NCBI GenBank assembly: GCA_963556255.1
Contig: OY744606.1
Coordinates: 69,143,935 to 69,207,934 of the forward strand
Origin: Allolobophora icterica
Taxonomy: Eukaryota; Annelida; Clitellata; Crassiclitellata; Lumbricidae
Length of the DNA stretch: 64,000 nucleotides
Direction of reading: 5' to 3'
Shown: piece by piece, positions 12,269 to 21,820 of the stretch
Layout of the letters: each line of letters starts with the position of its first letter
Position numbering within the stretch: position 1 is the first letter of the stretch
The notes under the pieces: model-generated
What the model saw: the letters and a program-made list of their open reading frames with translations, nothing else
What the model was told of the DNA's origin: nothing
The model's database searches: none
Made by a program: the position numbers and the translations under genes

Positions 12269-12445
12269 GATCCACCACTGCCAGCTACGATTACATTCTG
12301 CTTGGAGCACAATCATCAAACACGATGTGCTGATGCTCTTCGCTTGCTACGTGTGTCGGATGAGACGCGTGATCGTTTCATGGACTACTTCAATGATGGT
12401 CTATCACCTGCAACGGCAATGTCATTGCATGAAAGCAAACTACTG
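12269..12445 (+). CDS. MULE transposase exon 3
   Basis: The exon follows acceptor TCTGTTGCAG and ends at GTATCT. It encodes PATITFCLEHNHQTRCADAL, where C...HNH completes the zinc finger begun in exon 2. A helical linker follows with DYFNDGLSPATAMSLHESKL, the G-x-S/T-P-A-x-A-x-x-x-H segment found just before the catalytic core in animal MULE proteins. Length is a multiple of three. Confidence 0.75.
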
Positions 12446-13298
12446 GTATCTTGAGCTGTTTTTTTCTTTCTGTATGTTTATCTGCTGCTTTGAAGGTATT
12501 GTGGCTGTATTGTACCAGAATAGATATCACCAAACTGTATGATTGGGTTATTAGGAAATGGAGGTTAGCAATAGAACCATTGTCCCCCTCATACCTTCCC
12601 CTTCAATTGAAACATATGATAGATTCATTTGCATTGATAGACAACAACATGGACGTACAATTGGTTATATGTTATCAGCTGTTAACTAGTAGAAGCACTG
12701 TTCTGTTATTCTTTACAGGCATACTGGTAAGATCAGTACTCGGTAGGTAACGATTTCCAAACAGATTTCCACAATATAGAATGGAAACTGTCTAATAATA
12801 AAATACATATTTAACATGCTTGGTAGTGTAAACTTGCTGTCCATCACTTGTATCATTTCTGAATGATGCATTATTGGCAAGTGTTAACAGGCTTTCTGTT
12901 TTAAAAAATGTATTCAAGCTATTACTTATAGTGTCACATCTCACACATGGTTAATATGAAACACAATGTAGATTGTAACGAGTTACCTGCAACCATTTCT
13001 GATGGAATATTAAACACAATTTGACAGATTATCTTATTTTATCTTATGATAATGATTAAGTCACTGGCTTTAGTGGTTATGCTAGTTACACTAGTCAAAT
13101 GTGAACAAAAAAACATGGTATTATTCATCCTGATTTACTTGTGCTTTACTCAGCATGTGCTGTTTGAATGATTACTGTGTACATGTGGCTGGTGTGGAGT
13201 GGTAATTATGTGATTAAGTGAATGGTAGACTAATTGAGTCCATCAACTTCAGTCAATACAGAAATTAAATGTGTATTTATCTATTTCTTTTTTCTTAG

Positions 13299-13458
13299 TG
13301 TGAAGAAAATGGAGTCCATGAGTTAGCTAATGCAGCGGTGAATCTGACGTCAAGAAGCGTGTATTATCTACATAGTATCTGGCGTCACGACAACTTCGGG
13401 TCACCGATTGATCCACTTGTTAAGTTGGCCGAGAAACTCGACTACTACCGTAATTCGG
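13299..13458 (+). CDS. MULE transposase exon 4
   Basis: The exon starts after TTTCTTAG and ends at GTGAGT. It encodes NGVHELANAAVNLTSRSVYY, a W-R-x-x-x-F-G-x-P segment and PLVKLAEKLDYYRNSG. It is the linker between the zinc finger and the DDE core. It ends in phase 1, which does not match the best acceptor for the next exon at 13862. Either a small exon between 13459 and 13861 was missed or a 1-base indel occurred. Confidence 0.65.
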
Positions 13459-13861
13459 GTGAGTCTCTGTTGAAGTTGAACTTTGTTTCACTTAGAAAAC
13501 ACTGAATACATTTGACATTACCACCTCGGGCTTCAGGTGTGGATTGATTGATGCATTGAATGGCTGTTTAACAGGGTATCAACACAAGAAGGCTGTTAAA
13601 TATAACAAGAAACAATAAGGATTGGAAGGAGATCAGCAGATTATGTTGAATAAGAAATAGCAGCAACATGTCAGGGAAATGTTTCATCTCGTTAAACACT
13701 GATTCATGTTCAATTTATAATTCCATATGCGCGCTGATTGAAAGCGAAACAATGTCCTCCACATCTGAATATTGTCGCCACACTAGCCCATAAGTATTTG
13801 AAGTTGCACTATTGATGAAACTAATGATGACACTTTGATCTATTACTCTGATATTTTGTAG

Positions 13862-14139
13862 GGACAAGTATTTCCATCTCAAGAGATGGTGTGTTCTTCT
13901 TGTGACGGAGGTGATGAAGAGGACGCATTCATTGTCGGTTGCTGACGAGCTGGTGTTTATCGACTCAAGCAGCAGTTGTGATGCCACGTCCTCGACTGTT
14001 ACAACAGTCTTGGTGTCTTCCAAAGCTGGTGCACTACCAGTCGCCATCCTGCTACATGAGGGACAGTCTTCGGAAAGCTATCGCATGGCATTCACACTGC
14101 TTCGTCTGCACTACCCGAAGTGCTTCAATGGCCATGAGG
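13862..14139 (+). CDS. MULE transposase exon 5, first part of the DDE core
   Basis: The frame reads WCVLLVTEVMKRTHSLSVAD, then ELVFIDSSSSCDATSSTVTT, AGALPVAILLHEGQSSESYR and LLRLHYPKCFNGHE before a GTTAGG donor at 14140. The FIDSSSSCD segment carries the first catalytic Asp of MULE transposases (F-x-D-x-T/S), and AGALPVA is the following strand. The reverse strand is also open here (13715-14047), but only the plus frame shows family motifs. The 5' boundary is approximate. Confidence 0.7.
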
Positions 14140-16111
14140 TTAGGACATGGTGTTATTCATCCTGCTTTACTTGTGCTTTACTCATTACTTGTGTTGTACC
14201 AGGAGCTTTACTGGGCTACAGAGGAGTGACCACACCTTTGATAGCTTCTTGAAAGGTGCTATATAAATATTCTAATATATGCTTGCAAGTACATACGTAA
14301 GCGTTCCCAAGCTACATAAATACTTAGCATTCATCTGCGTTACATTGAACTTGTCCTTTCCCAAGATCTTCACTATTATGATACCTTAGCTGACCAATAA
14401 TTACCTTAACCTACCTCACAAACAATTGCCTTAAGATCTGTACTATGTTCTCAAGAATGACCATATGTCACCTCTACACAAATTTCCATATATCAAAATC
14501 TAATCTTGAAACTGATGAACTGTTGTCATAATTTGTAAGTCTACAATCTACATCTGCAATTAATGAATGGATGTCTCAAAACTGACTATGTCTTGACATG
14601 AAAAAAACTTAAATTCTTTAGTGTAGTCCTCCCAGATCTCAGTACAATCAATTCTGCATGCAGCTGCTCACAATGTTTTTTGGTCTCCATTTACAGACTT
14701 CATGTCTTCAAATTACACTGGCTACTTATCACAGCTTAAAGCTGCTTTATTAGTAACACCTATCCTGAGACTGATCAAAAGTCAGCTTTGTGATCTCTTC
14801 ATGTGCAACATGATGAACGCCAGGGTCTCATGAAAGCCTTCCAAAAGGTTAGTTTCTGGGTTGTCAATGTATTGGTTAACAAGACAAATAGTGTGCAAGT
14901 GATAACTTGTAACATGTTCCTTTTTGCACACAATATACACTTACCTAATAGCTAGGCATGATGTGTGTTGAGTGTGATATGTGTGTGATTAGAGGGAGTT
15001 ATAATAAACAGCCAGGTAATTGAGTAACCTGCACTTATGTCCAGCACTATAAGATATAAAAGTTAACATAGATTTACGGGTTTTTTTTAGGTTTAAAGAA
15101 GTTACCTTCAAGTTGGCAAGACGTGATTGGTCGACTTGATATTTACCGGTCAGTTGCAGCGATTGTCTGATGGACATGCACCGTGAGCGCCTGTGACCCG
15201 AAGAAGGAGAAGTCGTGATGCCGGTCTAGTCGCTAATGGTCGATGGCTGAAGGGCAGTGGCGTTAGAATCCTGAATTGGGTGTACTAGGAGGAGAAAACG
15301 CTGAAGAAACCGATTCAGTTTGTTGTGTCGAATAGGGAGCACTATTCGGACGATGTTCGAAATGTGATGATTGCGTATCAGCGAAAATATAATCGAATGA
15401 TGCGAATCGATTTGCCGATCTGGAGCATGAAGGCGGCGTAAAACTGGTCAGATACATTCGAAGTCAGTAGCGGTTCATCGTTGCGAACTATCAAACAGAA
15501 CTTTGCATAGACTGATTCGATTTGACAAGTACAGGTGTTGTTCGAGCTTTTATCAGTTTTGGTGAACTTTGAGCGAGATTCTACAGAAAACGACAGATCG
15601 TCGACTCCATACACACAATGACCATCGGAAGGACATGAGCAACGTCTAATCATTGAGTTAACTTCAACTGAAGAGCAAAACCGAACTTTCTTGAGCTGAA
15701 CATTTCATCAAACAGAGAAGATGCATCCTCAACGTGGGAGGGTACTTAGTATCACATAATAATTTAATGATCAGTTATTAATGTGCTGGTTTAAGTAGGA
15801 TAGGATTAGACTCTATAAATAGAAGTTCATTGCTTGATATTTAATCTGTGTGAACTGACACTCATTTAACCTGTGACTTTATTACATATTTAAATTCATG
15901 AACAGTCTTTTCTTACTTGACTATATAAATAGAATGGATTTATGAATATTAATGGTGGGCTCTCAGCTAAGAATAACCAAAGTAACTGGGTATACGATTA
16001 ATACCTGTCCCTAAGTTAGAATATCCAAATAAGGGACCCAGATACATTACATAACTATTGTGAACCTGTTCAGTTTCTTGTTAAGTTTCTTGTTTCCTTT
16101 GCTGTAACAGA
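14140..16111. other. Gap in the transposase gene: missing middle exon(s), LINE debris
   Basis: The second catalytic Asp and the C-x-H-region expected between exon 5 and the next recognised exon were not found. At about 14240-14275 a LINE/SINE tail remnant (GGTGCTATATAAAT) is seen, and 14620-14830 reads as a decayed RT C-terminus (LHVFKLHWL). Minus-strand open frames at 15263-15653, including CSCPSDGHCVYGVDDLSFSV, were not recognised. The middle exon may have been lost or overwritten by these insertions. Confidence 0.4.
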
Positions 16112-16612
16112 TCATGTACGCTACCTCGAACGAAGACCTAGAGGCAGCTCAGGATGAATTAAATGACCAAGATTCCGACTCATCGCGCCCTAATCATCGC
16201 TACAGACAACGCATGCAAAAGTTCCTTCAGCGAGGAGATGAATGGCTGTCAATACGGCGAGAGGACGTGCTGACCCGCGGCAGCAATACAAACAATTTCT
16301 CAGAAGCCATAATGCGCATATTAAAAGATATCATCCTTAGCCGCACCAAGGCTTTCAATGTTGTGGCATTGGTTGACTTCTGCAGCACAGTTTTGCAGAA
16401 CTATTTCGTGAAGAGGCTGCTTACCTTTGCACACGGTCGCCGTGCTAACCCGAAATTGAAATACTCACAGTTGTGCGAAAAAATGAGAGATGTTGAATCC
16501 GATAGCGTTACCGTCATTGACCAGTTTCGCTATCATGTCCCAAGTCAGCGAAACACTAGCATTATGTATTCTGTCGACGCTGAATTTGGCCTATGTGCAT
16601 GCAGGAGTGGCA
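16112..16612 (+). pseudogene. MULE transposase, DDE C-terminal part and first half of the SWIM finger (interrupted by Polinton)
   Basis: The exon follows acceptor CTGTAACAG and reads MYATSNEDLEAAQDELND, then KFLQRGDEWLSIRREDVLTR and SNTNNFSEAIMRILKDIILS. The N-N-x-x-E segment fits the catalytic Glu region of MULE transposases. The frame ends in FGLCACRSG, whose C-x-C (16594-16602) is the first half of a SWIM zinc finger. The Polinton starts at 16613 and a stop follows at 16615, so the ORF is truncated here. The second half of the finger resumes in the same frame at 35588. Everything on this side is open, so disruption is due to the insertion alone. Confidence 0.85.
16608..16612 (+). repeat. 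Polinton target site duplication, left (TGGCA)
   Basis: TGGCA is repeated at 35587-35591. Polintons/Mavericks make 5-6 bp duplications. Removing the element with one copy of TGGCA restores the transposase reading frame, which confirms the boundaries. Confidence 0.9.
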
Positions 16613-16948
16613 AGTAGATGTCAAAGGTCTTTTTTAGCGCACCCCCGATAATTGGCTTAAATTTGCCAGGGGATGGTCGCCACCCCCCAAATTTTTTGTC
16701 CCCACCATCCTGTTATCTCACTGAATTAAGAGGATGTCGGTCTATACCACCTAGGTCTCCAGAGAGTCCCTAGATCCCACGGACCCTGATAGCAGACCGA
16801 TTTTTTGGTGTACGAATTATGCCACCAAAAACCTGCAAGCCAAAGCCAAAAAATAAGGATCGTGGATTGCCTTAACACACCGAAATGTAAAGTCCCGTTT
16901 GCTGACGGCCGAGACCCTCCCACGAGGCCGGCCCAAACCATTGGAGTG
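16613..16948 (+). repeat. Polinton left terminal inverted repeat (336 bp)
   Basis: By eye it is the exact reverse complement of 35251-35586 apart from one G/C difference near 16931, with no gaps. An apparent 71-78 aa ORF inside it occurs in both copies and is a by-product of the repeat. Confidence 0.95.
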
Positions 16949-17039
16949 TGCCAGTAAAAATTAATGGCCCCCTAATCGTACGGCGGTGGTGCGCTAGGAA
17001 TTACAGACTCACTACCCCAACCGCCAACGATGAAAATTT

Positions 17040-17201
17040 TTATATCGTGGTTCGCGGAGAAGGCCCAGCGCTGGTTAGTTTCTTGATTAGTTCTGCCACC
17101 ATCTGGTCTTTGCTTTGACTCGGCAACTCTTTTTTTCCATTCTTGCTTTGTATATCACGTTTCATCGTTCTATATTTCTCCTCCTCTCCCAGAATAAGCT
17201 T
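17040..17201 (-). pseudogene. C-terminal fragment of the LINE-split hydrophobic Polinton protein
   Basis: Reading the minus strand from the LINE tail, the frame gives KLILGEEEKYRTMKRDIQSK and runs on to a TAA stop at 17042-17040. The upstream part of the same gene ends at 18606 with ISDEEYN and an incomplete codon. The two sides share phase, so this is the severed C-terminal tail of the protein at 18607-19053. It is basic and predicted helical. It now follows the LINE and would not be translated with its N-terminus. Confidence 0.75.
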
Positions 17202-18605
17202 ATCAATCAATCAATCAATCAATCATAAAATTTATATAGCGCCTCTTCAAGAGTTCTACTCAGAGGCGCTCCCGAGCCAGGCCTGATCATAGAGAAAAGT
17301 CTTCAATAGGGTGTAGAAGGAAGACGAGGGTGTACGAGGAGATAGGCGAAGGAAAGATGGCAAGTCATTCCACACTGTTGGACCAACAACAGAAAATGCT
17401 CGACGCTGCATTGTAGCAGTGCGGGCAAATGGAACCAGAAAGTCACCCCGAGTAGAGGAACGAAGAGCTGAGCGACCCGTAAAGGAGGAAGAGAGAGTAA
17501 AGATGGAGCATAAGTAGCGAGGAGCTGTGCCCAAGACGCTTTGCCAGACAAGAGAGCAGAGCCGATACAGGATACGCTGCCGAAGAGGGAGCCAGTGTAG
17601 AGTATGATACATGTAGGAGGATACGCTACCATAGCGAGGAATGGAACCAACAAGGCGAGCCGCAGACCGTAAGACCCTCTCAAGAGTGGACAACCGGACT
17701 TGAGGAAGACCAATGTAAAGGGAAGAACAGTAGTCTAGACGAGAGCAAACGAAGGCGTGGATAAGAGTAGAAGCAGCAGATGTTGAGAGAGAGCGAGCAA
17801 CGACCCTAAGCTGACGGAGATGGTAAAAGCAGGAGCGAGACAAGGAGGAAAGGTGCTTAGTAAACGTTAATTCCTGATCAATGATGACACCGAGGTCTCG
17901 AACGGAGGTAGAGAATGACATTAGAGGGAATTCAGCTGCGAAAGAGTTCAGATCAAGTTTTGCCAGCTGTTGGCGGGTACCCAGCCATATGAACTGGGTC
18001 TTAAGAGGATTAAGTCTCAGGCGATTGGAAGAAAGCCAGGCAGACAGAGTGTCAGTTGCGCGAGACATCACACGAACAGCACTCAGAGCATCCCTTGCAG
18101 AGCAATGCAAGTAAGATTGGAGATCATCAGCGTAAGAGTGGCTAGACAGAGCAATAGCAGCAAGAACAGATTCAAGGTCAGCAGTAAAGAGGATATAAAG
18201 AAGAGGGCCAAGCACGGAACCCTGGGGGAGGCCAACAGGTACAGGAATCCAAGGGGAACGCGAGGAGTGGAAGACAGTAGACGAAGAGCGGTCAGATAGG
18301 TATGAGGAAAGCCACTGTAGAGGTAAGTTGGAGATACCAAAGGAGGTAGAAAGGCGACGCAGTAGAAGATCATGATCTACCGTGTCGAAGGCTGCACTTA
18401 CATCGTAAAGTGCAAGAAGAGTAAGTTGAGAGCGATCAATGGCACTGTAAACATCGTTAAGCAGACTAAGTAGAAGGGTCTCAGTAGAGTGTCCCTTACG
18501 GAATCCCGACTGACGGCAGGGTAGAAGGTTATTAGAGTCTAGGTAACTCAATAACTGAGAAGCTACAAGTTTCTCAATTAGTTTAGAAATAAAACTGACA
18601 TTAGA
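17202..18605 (-). mobile_element. 5'-truncated CR1/L2-type LINE inserted in the Polinton
   Basis: The insertion begins inside the RT domain at 18605 and ends in a GAGGCGCTATATAAATTTTA motif followed by a (TGAT)n tail (17202-17225, minus strand). The same tail motif recurs at 7730-7760, 42775-42810 and 52975-53030, so the family is abundant locally. Flanking duplication is at most ATA. Confidence 0.9.
17256..18605 (-). CDS. LINE reverse transcriptase, C-terminal two thirds, open frame
   Basis: This is the reverse transcriptase of a non-LTR retrotransposon that copies its RNA at a nicked target. Motifs in order are RT2 (GFRKGHSTETLL), motif A (LYDVSAAFDTVDHDLLL), motif B (GLPQGSVLGPLLYILFTADL), motif C (SYADDLQSY) and motif D (LSSNRLRLNPLKTQFIWLGT), then the helical thumb with LHWLPLRQRILYRL. 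The N-terminal endonuclease and early RT are absent, so this copy cannot move by itself. The 450-codon frame is still intact, which points to a recent insertion. The first ATG at 18662 lies in the disrupted Polinton gene and is not a LINE start. Confidence 0.9.
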   Translation of the reverse strand, partial: SNVSFISKLIEKLVASQLLSYLDSNNLLPCRQSGFRKGHSTETLLLSLLNDVYSAIDRSQLTLLALYDVSAAFDTVDHDLLLRRLSTSFGISNLPLQWLSSYLSDRSSSTVFHSSRSPWIPVPVGLPQGSVLGPLLYILFTADLESVLAAIALSSHSYADDLQSYLHCSARDALSAVRVMSRATDTLSAWLSSNRLRLNPLKTQFIWLGTRQQLAKLDLNSFAAEFPLMSFSTSVRDLGVIIDQELTFTKHLSSLSRSCFYHLRQLRVVARSLSTSAASTLIHAFVCSRLDYCSSLYIGLPQVRLSTLERVLRSAARLVGSIPRYGSVSSYMYHTLHWLPLRQRILYRLCSLVWQSVLGTAPRYLCSIFTLSSSFTGRSALRSSTRGDFLVPFARTATMQRRAFSVVGPTVWNDLPSFLRLSPRTPSSSFYTLLKTFLYDQAWLGSASE

Positions 18606-18606
18606 T

Positions 18607-19053
18607 ATTATACTCTTCATCGCTAATAGCCGTGTCCTCCAGCGCCTTAGAAATGTGGTCATGAACAGTGTTTAGCTTACTCTCCGCCAAAATACAAATT
18701 TCGTCGTGTTTTGAAGCTTTAGCAACAAAACTTCTACTGACAACATTTCCAATAATATCCAGAAAACTCGTCGCTATGGCTAAACTCTCTAGAACAATAC
18801 CAGGAATAAAACCAATACCAGTGGCTAACATAGCTGCCCCACCCACCCCAGTTCCAAGACTAACTATAGCAAGGCCGGCCGATGCCCCATTAGCCACATC
18901 TACAACCCTCTTATACTTTTTACACAGTTGTCCCCGACTTATCGCCTCAGACCTCAGGAATGCTTCTATTTCGCCGATCTTCTGCAGACGAAATGTTTGC
19001 GACGTCGTGTCTGACGAAATTGTTGACTCCATAAGCGGTGGGTACAAAGACAT
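18607..19053 (-). CDS. Hydrophobic Polinton protein of unknown function, C-terminus cut by LINE
   Basis: The product was about 150 aa before the LINE junction. An acidic/polar N-terminus precedes a helical segment (EIEAFLRSEAISRGQLCKKY) and a Gly/Ala-rich hydrophobic core (LAIVSLGTGVGGAAMLATGI, then GFIPGIVLESLAIA), with charged helices after it. Such a glycine-rich hairpin suggests membrane insertion, reminiscent of apolipoprotein-L-like or colicin-like hairpins, but no family assignment is secure. It is the last gene of the minus-strand virion block. The ATG at 19053 lies 9 bp below the stop of the 181-aa gene. The insertion adds a stop at 18603-18601. The original C-terminus survives at 17040-17201. 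Confidence 0.7.
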
Positions 19054-19061
19054 AGTTTTTT

Positions 19062-19607
19062 TTATAGTTGCTCTATCAGTAACGTTACGTTTAACTCAAT
19101 AGTTGAAGTACTTTCAACACCTCTCTTTTTTCCTTCAATTCTGAAACTCGTTTGTCCTGGAATGAATATTGCCCTAGATGCATCAAACTGCCCACTTTGA
19201 ATGTCAACTGTACGATCGATGCTACCCGCGGCTGTAATAACGCGAACTGACGCATCACCGGTGCTAACACCAAACATTGTAAGCCTCCAGAATCCGCGGT
19301 CTAATGAAATAACCTCATTATTAGTTTGCAACGTAATACATGGATAACGTGCCGCGGTCAATGGAAGCGTTTGCCACGAACTTTGAGTCACAGTTTTGGT
19401 CGCTGTGTAAATATCGCGGCTGTGATAATCGTCCGAAACGAAATCGATGTGGATTTGGGGAACCGCGGCTAACATATCTGCGGTGGGCTTAGGGATAGTA
19501 TATCCCCAGTTGGTTAGTCCAACCAAATCATCGAGGTTGTATTTATGCATATTTGTTTCTCCTTTTTGTCGAAGATAACCCCGAATCTTGTAGTGTGAGT
19601 CGGCCAT
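19062..19607 (-). CDS. 181-aa beta-rich Polinton protein, function unknown
   Basis: I do not recognise a family. The protein has no signal peptide or membrane segment. After about residue 45 it alternates short polar and hydrophobic stretches (PQIHIDFVSD, CITLQTNNEVISLDRGFWRL, SVRVITAAGS), as expected of a beta-sandwich, and ends in a strand-like STIELNVTLLIEQL. It lies 15 bp downstream of the fibre gene, suggesting a partner of the fibre or an outer capsid protein. The start at 19607 gives tight spacing, and a second Met at 19550 is an alternative. Confidence 0.75.
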   Translation of the reverse strand: MADSHYKIRGYLRQKGETNMHKYNLDDLVGLTNWGYTIPKPTADMLAAVPQIHIDFVSDDYHSRDIYTATKTVTQSSWQTLPLTAARYPCITLQTNNEVISLDRGFWRLTMFGVSTGDASVRVITAAGSIDRTVDIQSGQFDASRAIFIPGQTSFRIEGKKRGVESTSTIELNVTLLIEQL

Positions 19608-19622
19608 TATTAAGTCTTATGT

Positions 19623-21416
19623 TTACCCGACTTTAAAATATGTGTAGATCTGAAAGTGGGATATGCCAACAGTAGTTTGTGGTGGGTTGGTGGTTAAGAC
19701 CGTCAGCCTGTATGCTATGTATGCAGTTTCAGTGTTGACGGTAAACTCCTGCGCAGAATCAGACAAAGAGGTATTGGAGGTGAGTAGGTCCGTATACACG
19801 AGCAGCCCAGAGCTGTTGTAACCGCGCCCACTAATTTTCCAGGACGTGATACGCAGTCCAGTAGGACTAGCCCCTCCAGTCAGGCCAACCTTCCATATTC
19901 GCACAGGCGCCGGGCAATCAATCCGTAACCAAATCTCATCACCCGCAGCGGGCGTGACCCTCCACTCACCGCTGACTCCCGAGTTGAATGCTAGATGAGG
20001 CTGGTAAGTCGGCAGAAATGCGCTGGCTAAGGCAATAAACCCAGTTTCTGAAGAGTCATTGGACAGCGGTGGAATGTGACCTGTATAGTTTAAAAATTTA
20101 AGGTTGTTCACGTACTGCCTTACAGCGGTCTCTTTACTGTCTGTATATCTTTTAACCACAACAGCCTGATTGTCGACATATTGTTTATTGGCCACGTTCA
20201 AAGGCTCCGTCGGTATTTTATTTAATTTTGTCATTTTGCCGGTTACGATTCTCGTCACCTGCCCGATACTCGCCGCGTCAGTATTAGTTGTTGAGGCCCC
20301 CGTGTAAAGCCCAGTCACCCTCTTACCGCCCATAGCTAAATTTCCAGTCATTGCGTCGCCAACTTTAAGCACGCAAGCGCTCCTGACCATAGCGTCTTGT
20401 TCTTCGGCGTAAGTTTTTGCAGCTTCGGCTTTCTGGTCCGCGTACCCCCTTGCGGCGGCGGTCTTTTGATCTGTATACAACCTCACGGCCGAATTAATCG
20501 CGGTGTCCTGATCGACCGCGTACTGTCTAGCAGCAATATGTTGAACATCAACATATTGTTTGTTAACCACGTGCAACGACTCCGTGGGAACTCTATCGAG
20601 GCTCAATAGAGCGCCGGCGACCGCTGTTGACACTTGTTTCCAACTCGCTGCGTCGCTATCAGATCCTGGAATCTCTGTTGGAAGTCCAGTTACTCGGTGG
20701 CCACCCATGACTAAACTTCCAGTCATAACGCTGCCAGATTTTAGCACACACGCGTTCTTGACGATAACATCTTGCTCGTTGACGTAACTTTTTACAATAA
20801 CGTCCTTTTCGTCTGCATACTGCCTAACGGAATCTCTCAGCACCTCGTTCTTCTCGTCCGTGTACTGTTTGGCATCGATAAGCTTCTGGTCTGCATGCCT
20901 TTCGGCTGCGGATGCCTTCTGGTCCGCATACAGCCTGACGGCAGTGTCCAGCAGAGCGTCCTTATCGTCTGCATAACGTTTAACGAGGCCAGTTACCTCG
21001 GAGCTTAAGCCGTCTGCATACAACTCGGCTTGGTGCGCCCGCTCTTTCGCGTACTCTGTTATTTGTTTCCAACTCGCAGCGTCGGACTCCCCCACCAATT
21101 CGTTCCAACCCTCGTCTTCACTGTCAGATCCCGGAGTGTCCGTGGGCAAACCAGTCAATTTATGACCGCCCATTTTTAGAATGCCAGACATCGTTCCACC
21201 GGTGATTTGTAAGTTGTCCTGATCTACGATGTCCGCATAAGCCTTTGTCGCGGCGTCTGTGTCCATCGTAGGAGTCCCCACATTTGTCAGCCGAAAACCT
21301 CCAGCCGAAAGAATTCCCAACATGGTATCACCAGCCTTGTGGACGAGCCCAGCGGCGCTTATCTGCCCCCCTCCAAACCCACCTCCACCGTCTCTTCCAA
21401 ATTTATCAACCGGCAT
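19623..21416 (-). CDS. Tail-fibre-like adhesin with C-terminal discoidin-like domain
   Basis: The preferred start is the Met at 21416 (MPVDKFGRDGGGGFGGG), 29 bp after the protease stop. The frame stays open to an earlier Met at 21452. Counting from the earlier Met, four phage tail-fibre-type modules (M-x-G-x-L-x-M-G-G-x-K/R-x-T-G-L-x-T ... D-A-A-x-x-x-Q) lie near residues 43-75, 87-130, 243-275 and 368-400. They alternate with coiled-coil stretches rich in YADQK/YTDEK heptads. Residues about 470-609 form a beta-sandwich like an F5/8-type C (discoidin) domain (WLRIDCPAPVRIWKVGL ... SWKISGRGYNSSG). The expected product is a trimeric surface fibre that binds glycans or host cells. This is inferred from architecture only. 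Confidence 0.85.
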   Translation of the reverse strand: MPVDKFGRDGGGGFGGGQISAAGLVHKAGDTMLGILSAGGFRLTNVGTPTMDTDAATKAYADIVDQDNLQITGGTMSGILKMGGHKLTGLPTDTPGSDSEDEGWNELVGESDAASWKQITEYAKERAHQAELYADGLSSEVTGLVKRYADDKDALLDTAVRLYADQKASAAERHADQKLIDAKQYTDEKNEVLRDSVRQYADEKDVIVKSYVNEQDVIVKNACVLKSGSVMTGSLVMGGHRVTGLPTEIPGSDSDAASWKQVSTAVAGALLSLDRVPTESLHVVNKQYVDVQHIAARQYAVDQDTAINSAVRLYTDQKTAAARGYADQKAEAAKTYAEEQDAMVRSACVLKVGDAMTGNLAMGGKRVTGLYTGASTTNTDAASIGQVTRIVTGKMTKLNKIPTEPLNVANKQYVDNQAVVVKRYTDSKETAVRQYVNNLKFLNYTGHIPPLSNDSSETGFIALASAFLPTYQPHLAFNSGVSGEWRVTPAAGDEIWLRIDCPAPVRIWKVGLTGGASPTGLRITSWKISGRGYNSSGLLVYTDLLTSNTSLSDSAQEFTVNTETAYIAYRLTVLTTNPPQTTVGISHFQIYTYFKVG

Positions 21417-21445
21417 TTTTTTTATATAAAAAGGATGGTGGAAGT

Positions 21446-21820
21446 CTAACATAGGTCAAGCACGATGTCTTCAAAATTCTTTCCGGCAGCGAGCTCTCTT
21501 AGCACGAGCAGACAGAGGTGACCACAGACCACATCATCGGGACCCTGTAGCTGAAATGTTTGAGTTCTTATGGAACGGTTTAAATATCGAGAGATTTCTA
21601 GAGGCGGATCCAGCCCATAACTATCAAAATAGACTGCTATAGGCCCATCTATCCAATAGGCGACCCAGTGAGTGCCATCGCCGGAACCGGAATCTAAATT
21701 AACAACTCCACACTCCTTCTCACGAGCCACGGCGGGCAGACCATCTCGCATGAAAACACCGCGGAAATGCGGCAGCGCTCTGGCAACTTTCTCTATGTCG
21801 AAGTTGCTAAGAGGTTTTAG
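21446..21820 (-). CDS. PRO: Adenovirus-type cysteine protease (C5/Ulp1-like)
   Basis: This is the virion maturation protease of Polintons, expected to cut capsid precursors. From the Met at 21751 the residues fit the triad: His28 in GTHWVAYW, Asp43 in VYFDSYG, the oxyanion Gln69, and Cys76 in VVCGHLCLL. The family N-terminus (LSNFDIEKVARALPHFRGVF) lies upstream of that Met, in open frame back to a TAA just above the pX-like gene end, with no ATG. The frame joins the upstream ORF at the slippery heptamer 21826-21820, so I take 21820 as the start of the protease part made by -1 frameshifting. Non-AUG initiation or splicing are alternatives. Confidence 0.85.
   Translation of the reverse strand, partial: LKPLSNFDIEKVARALPHFRGVFMRDGLPAVAREKECGVVNLDSGSGDGTHWVAYWIDGPIAVYFDSYGLDPPLEISRYLNRSIRTQTFQLQGPDDVVCGHLCLLVLRELAAGKNFEDIVLDLC

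Noticed and set aside
13715..14047. 110-aa minus-strand ORF opposite MULE exon 5
   Set aside because: It is a shadow: the plus frame shows MULE catalytic motifs and the reverse frame shows none.
16726..16941. 71-aa and 78-aa ORFs identical in both Polinton ends
   Set aside because: Identity comes from the terminal inverted repeats, and no promoter, family resemblance or codon bias supports a gene.
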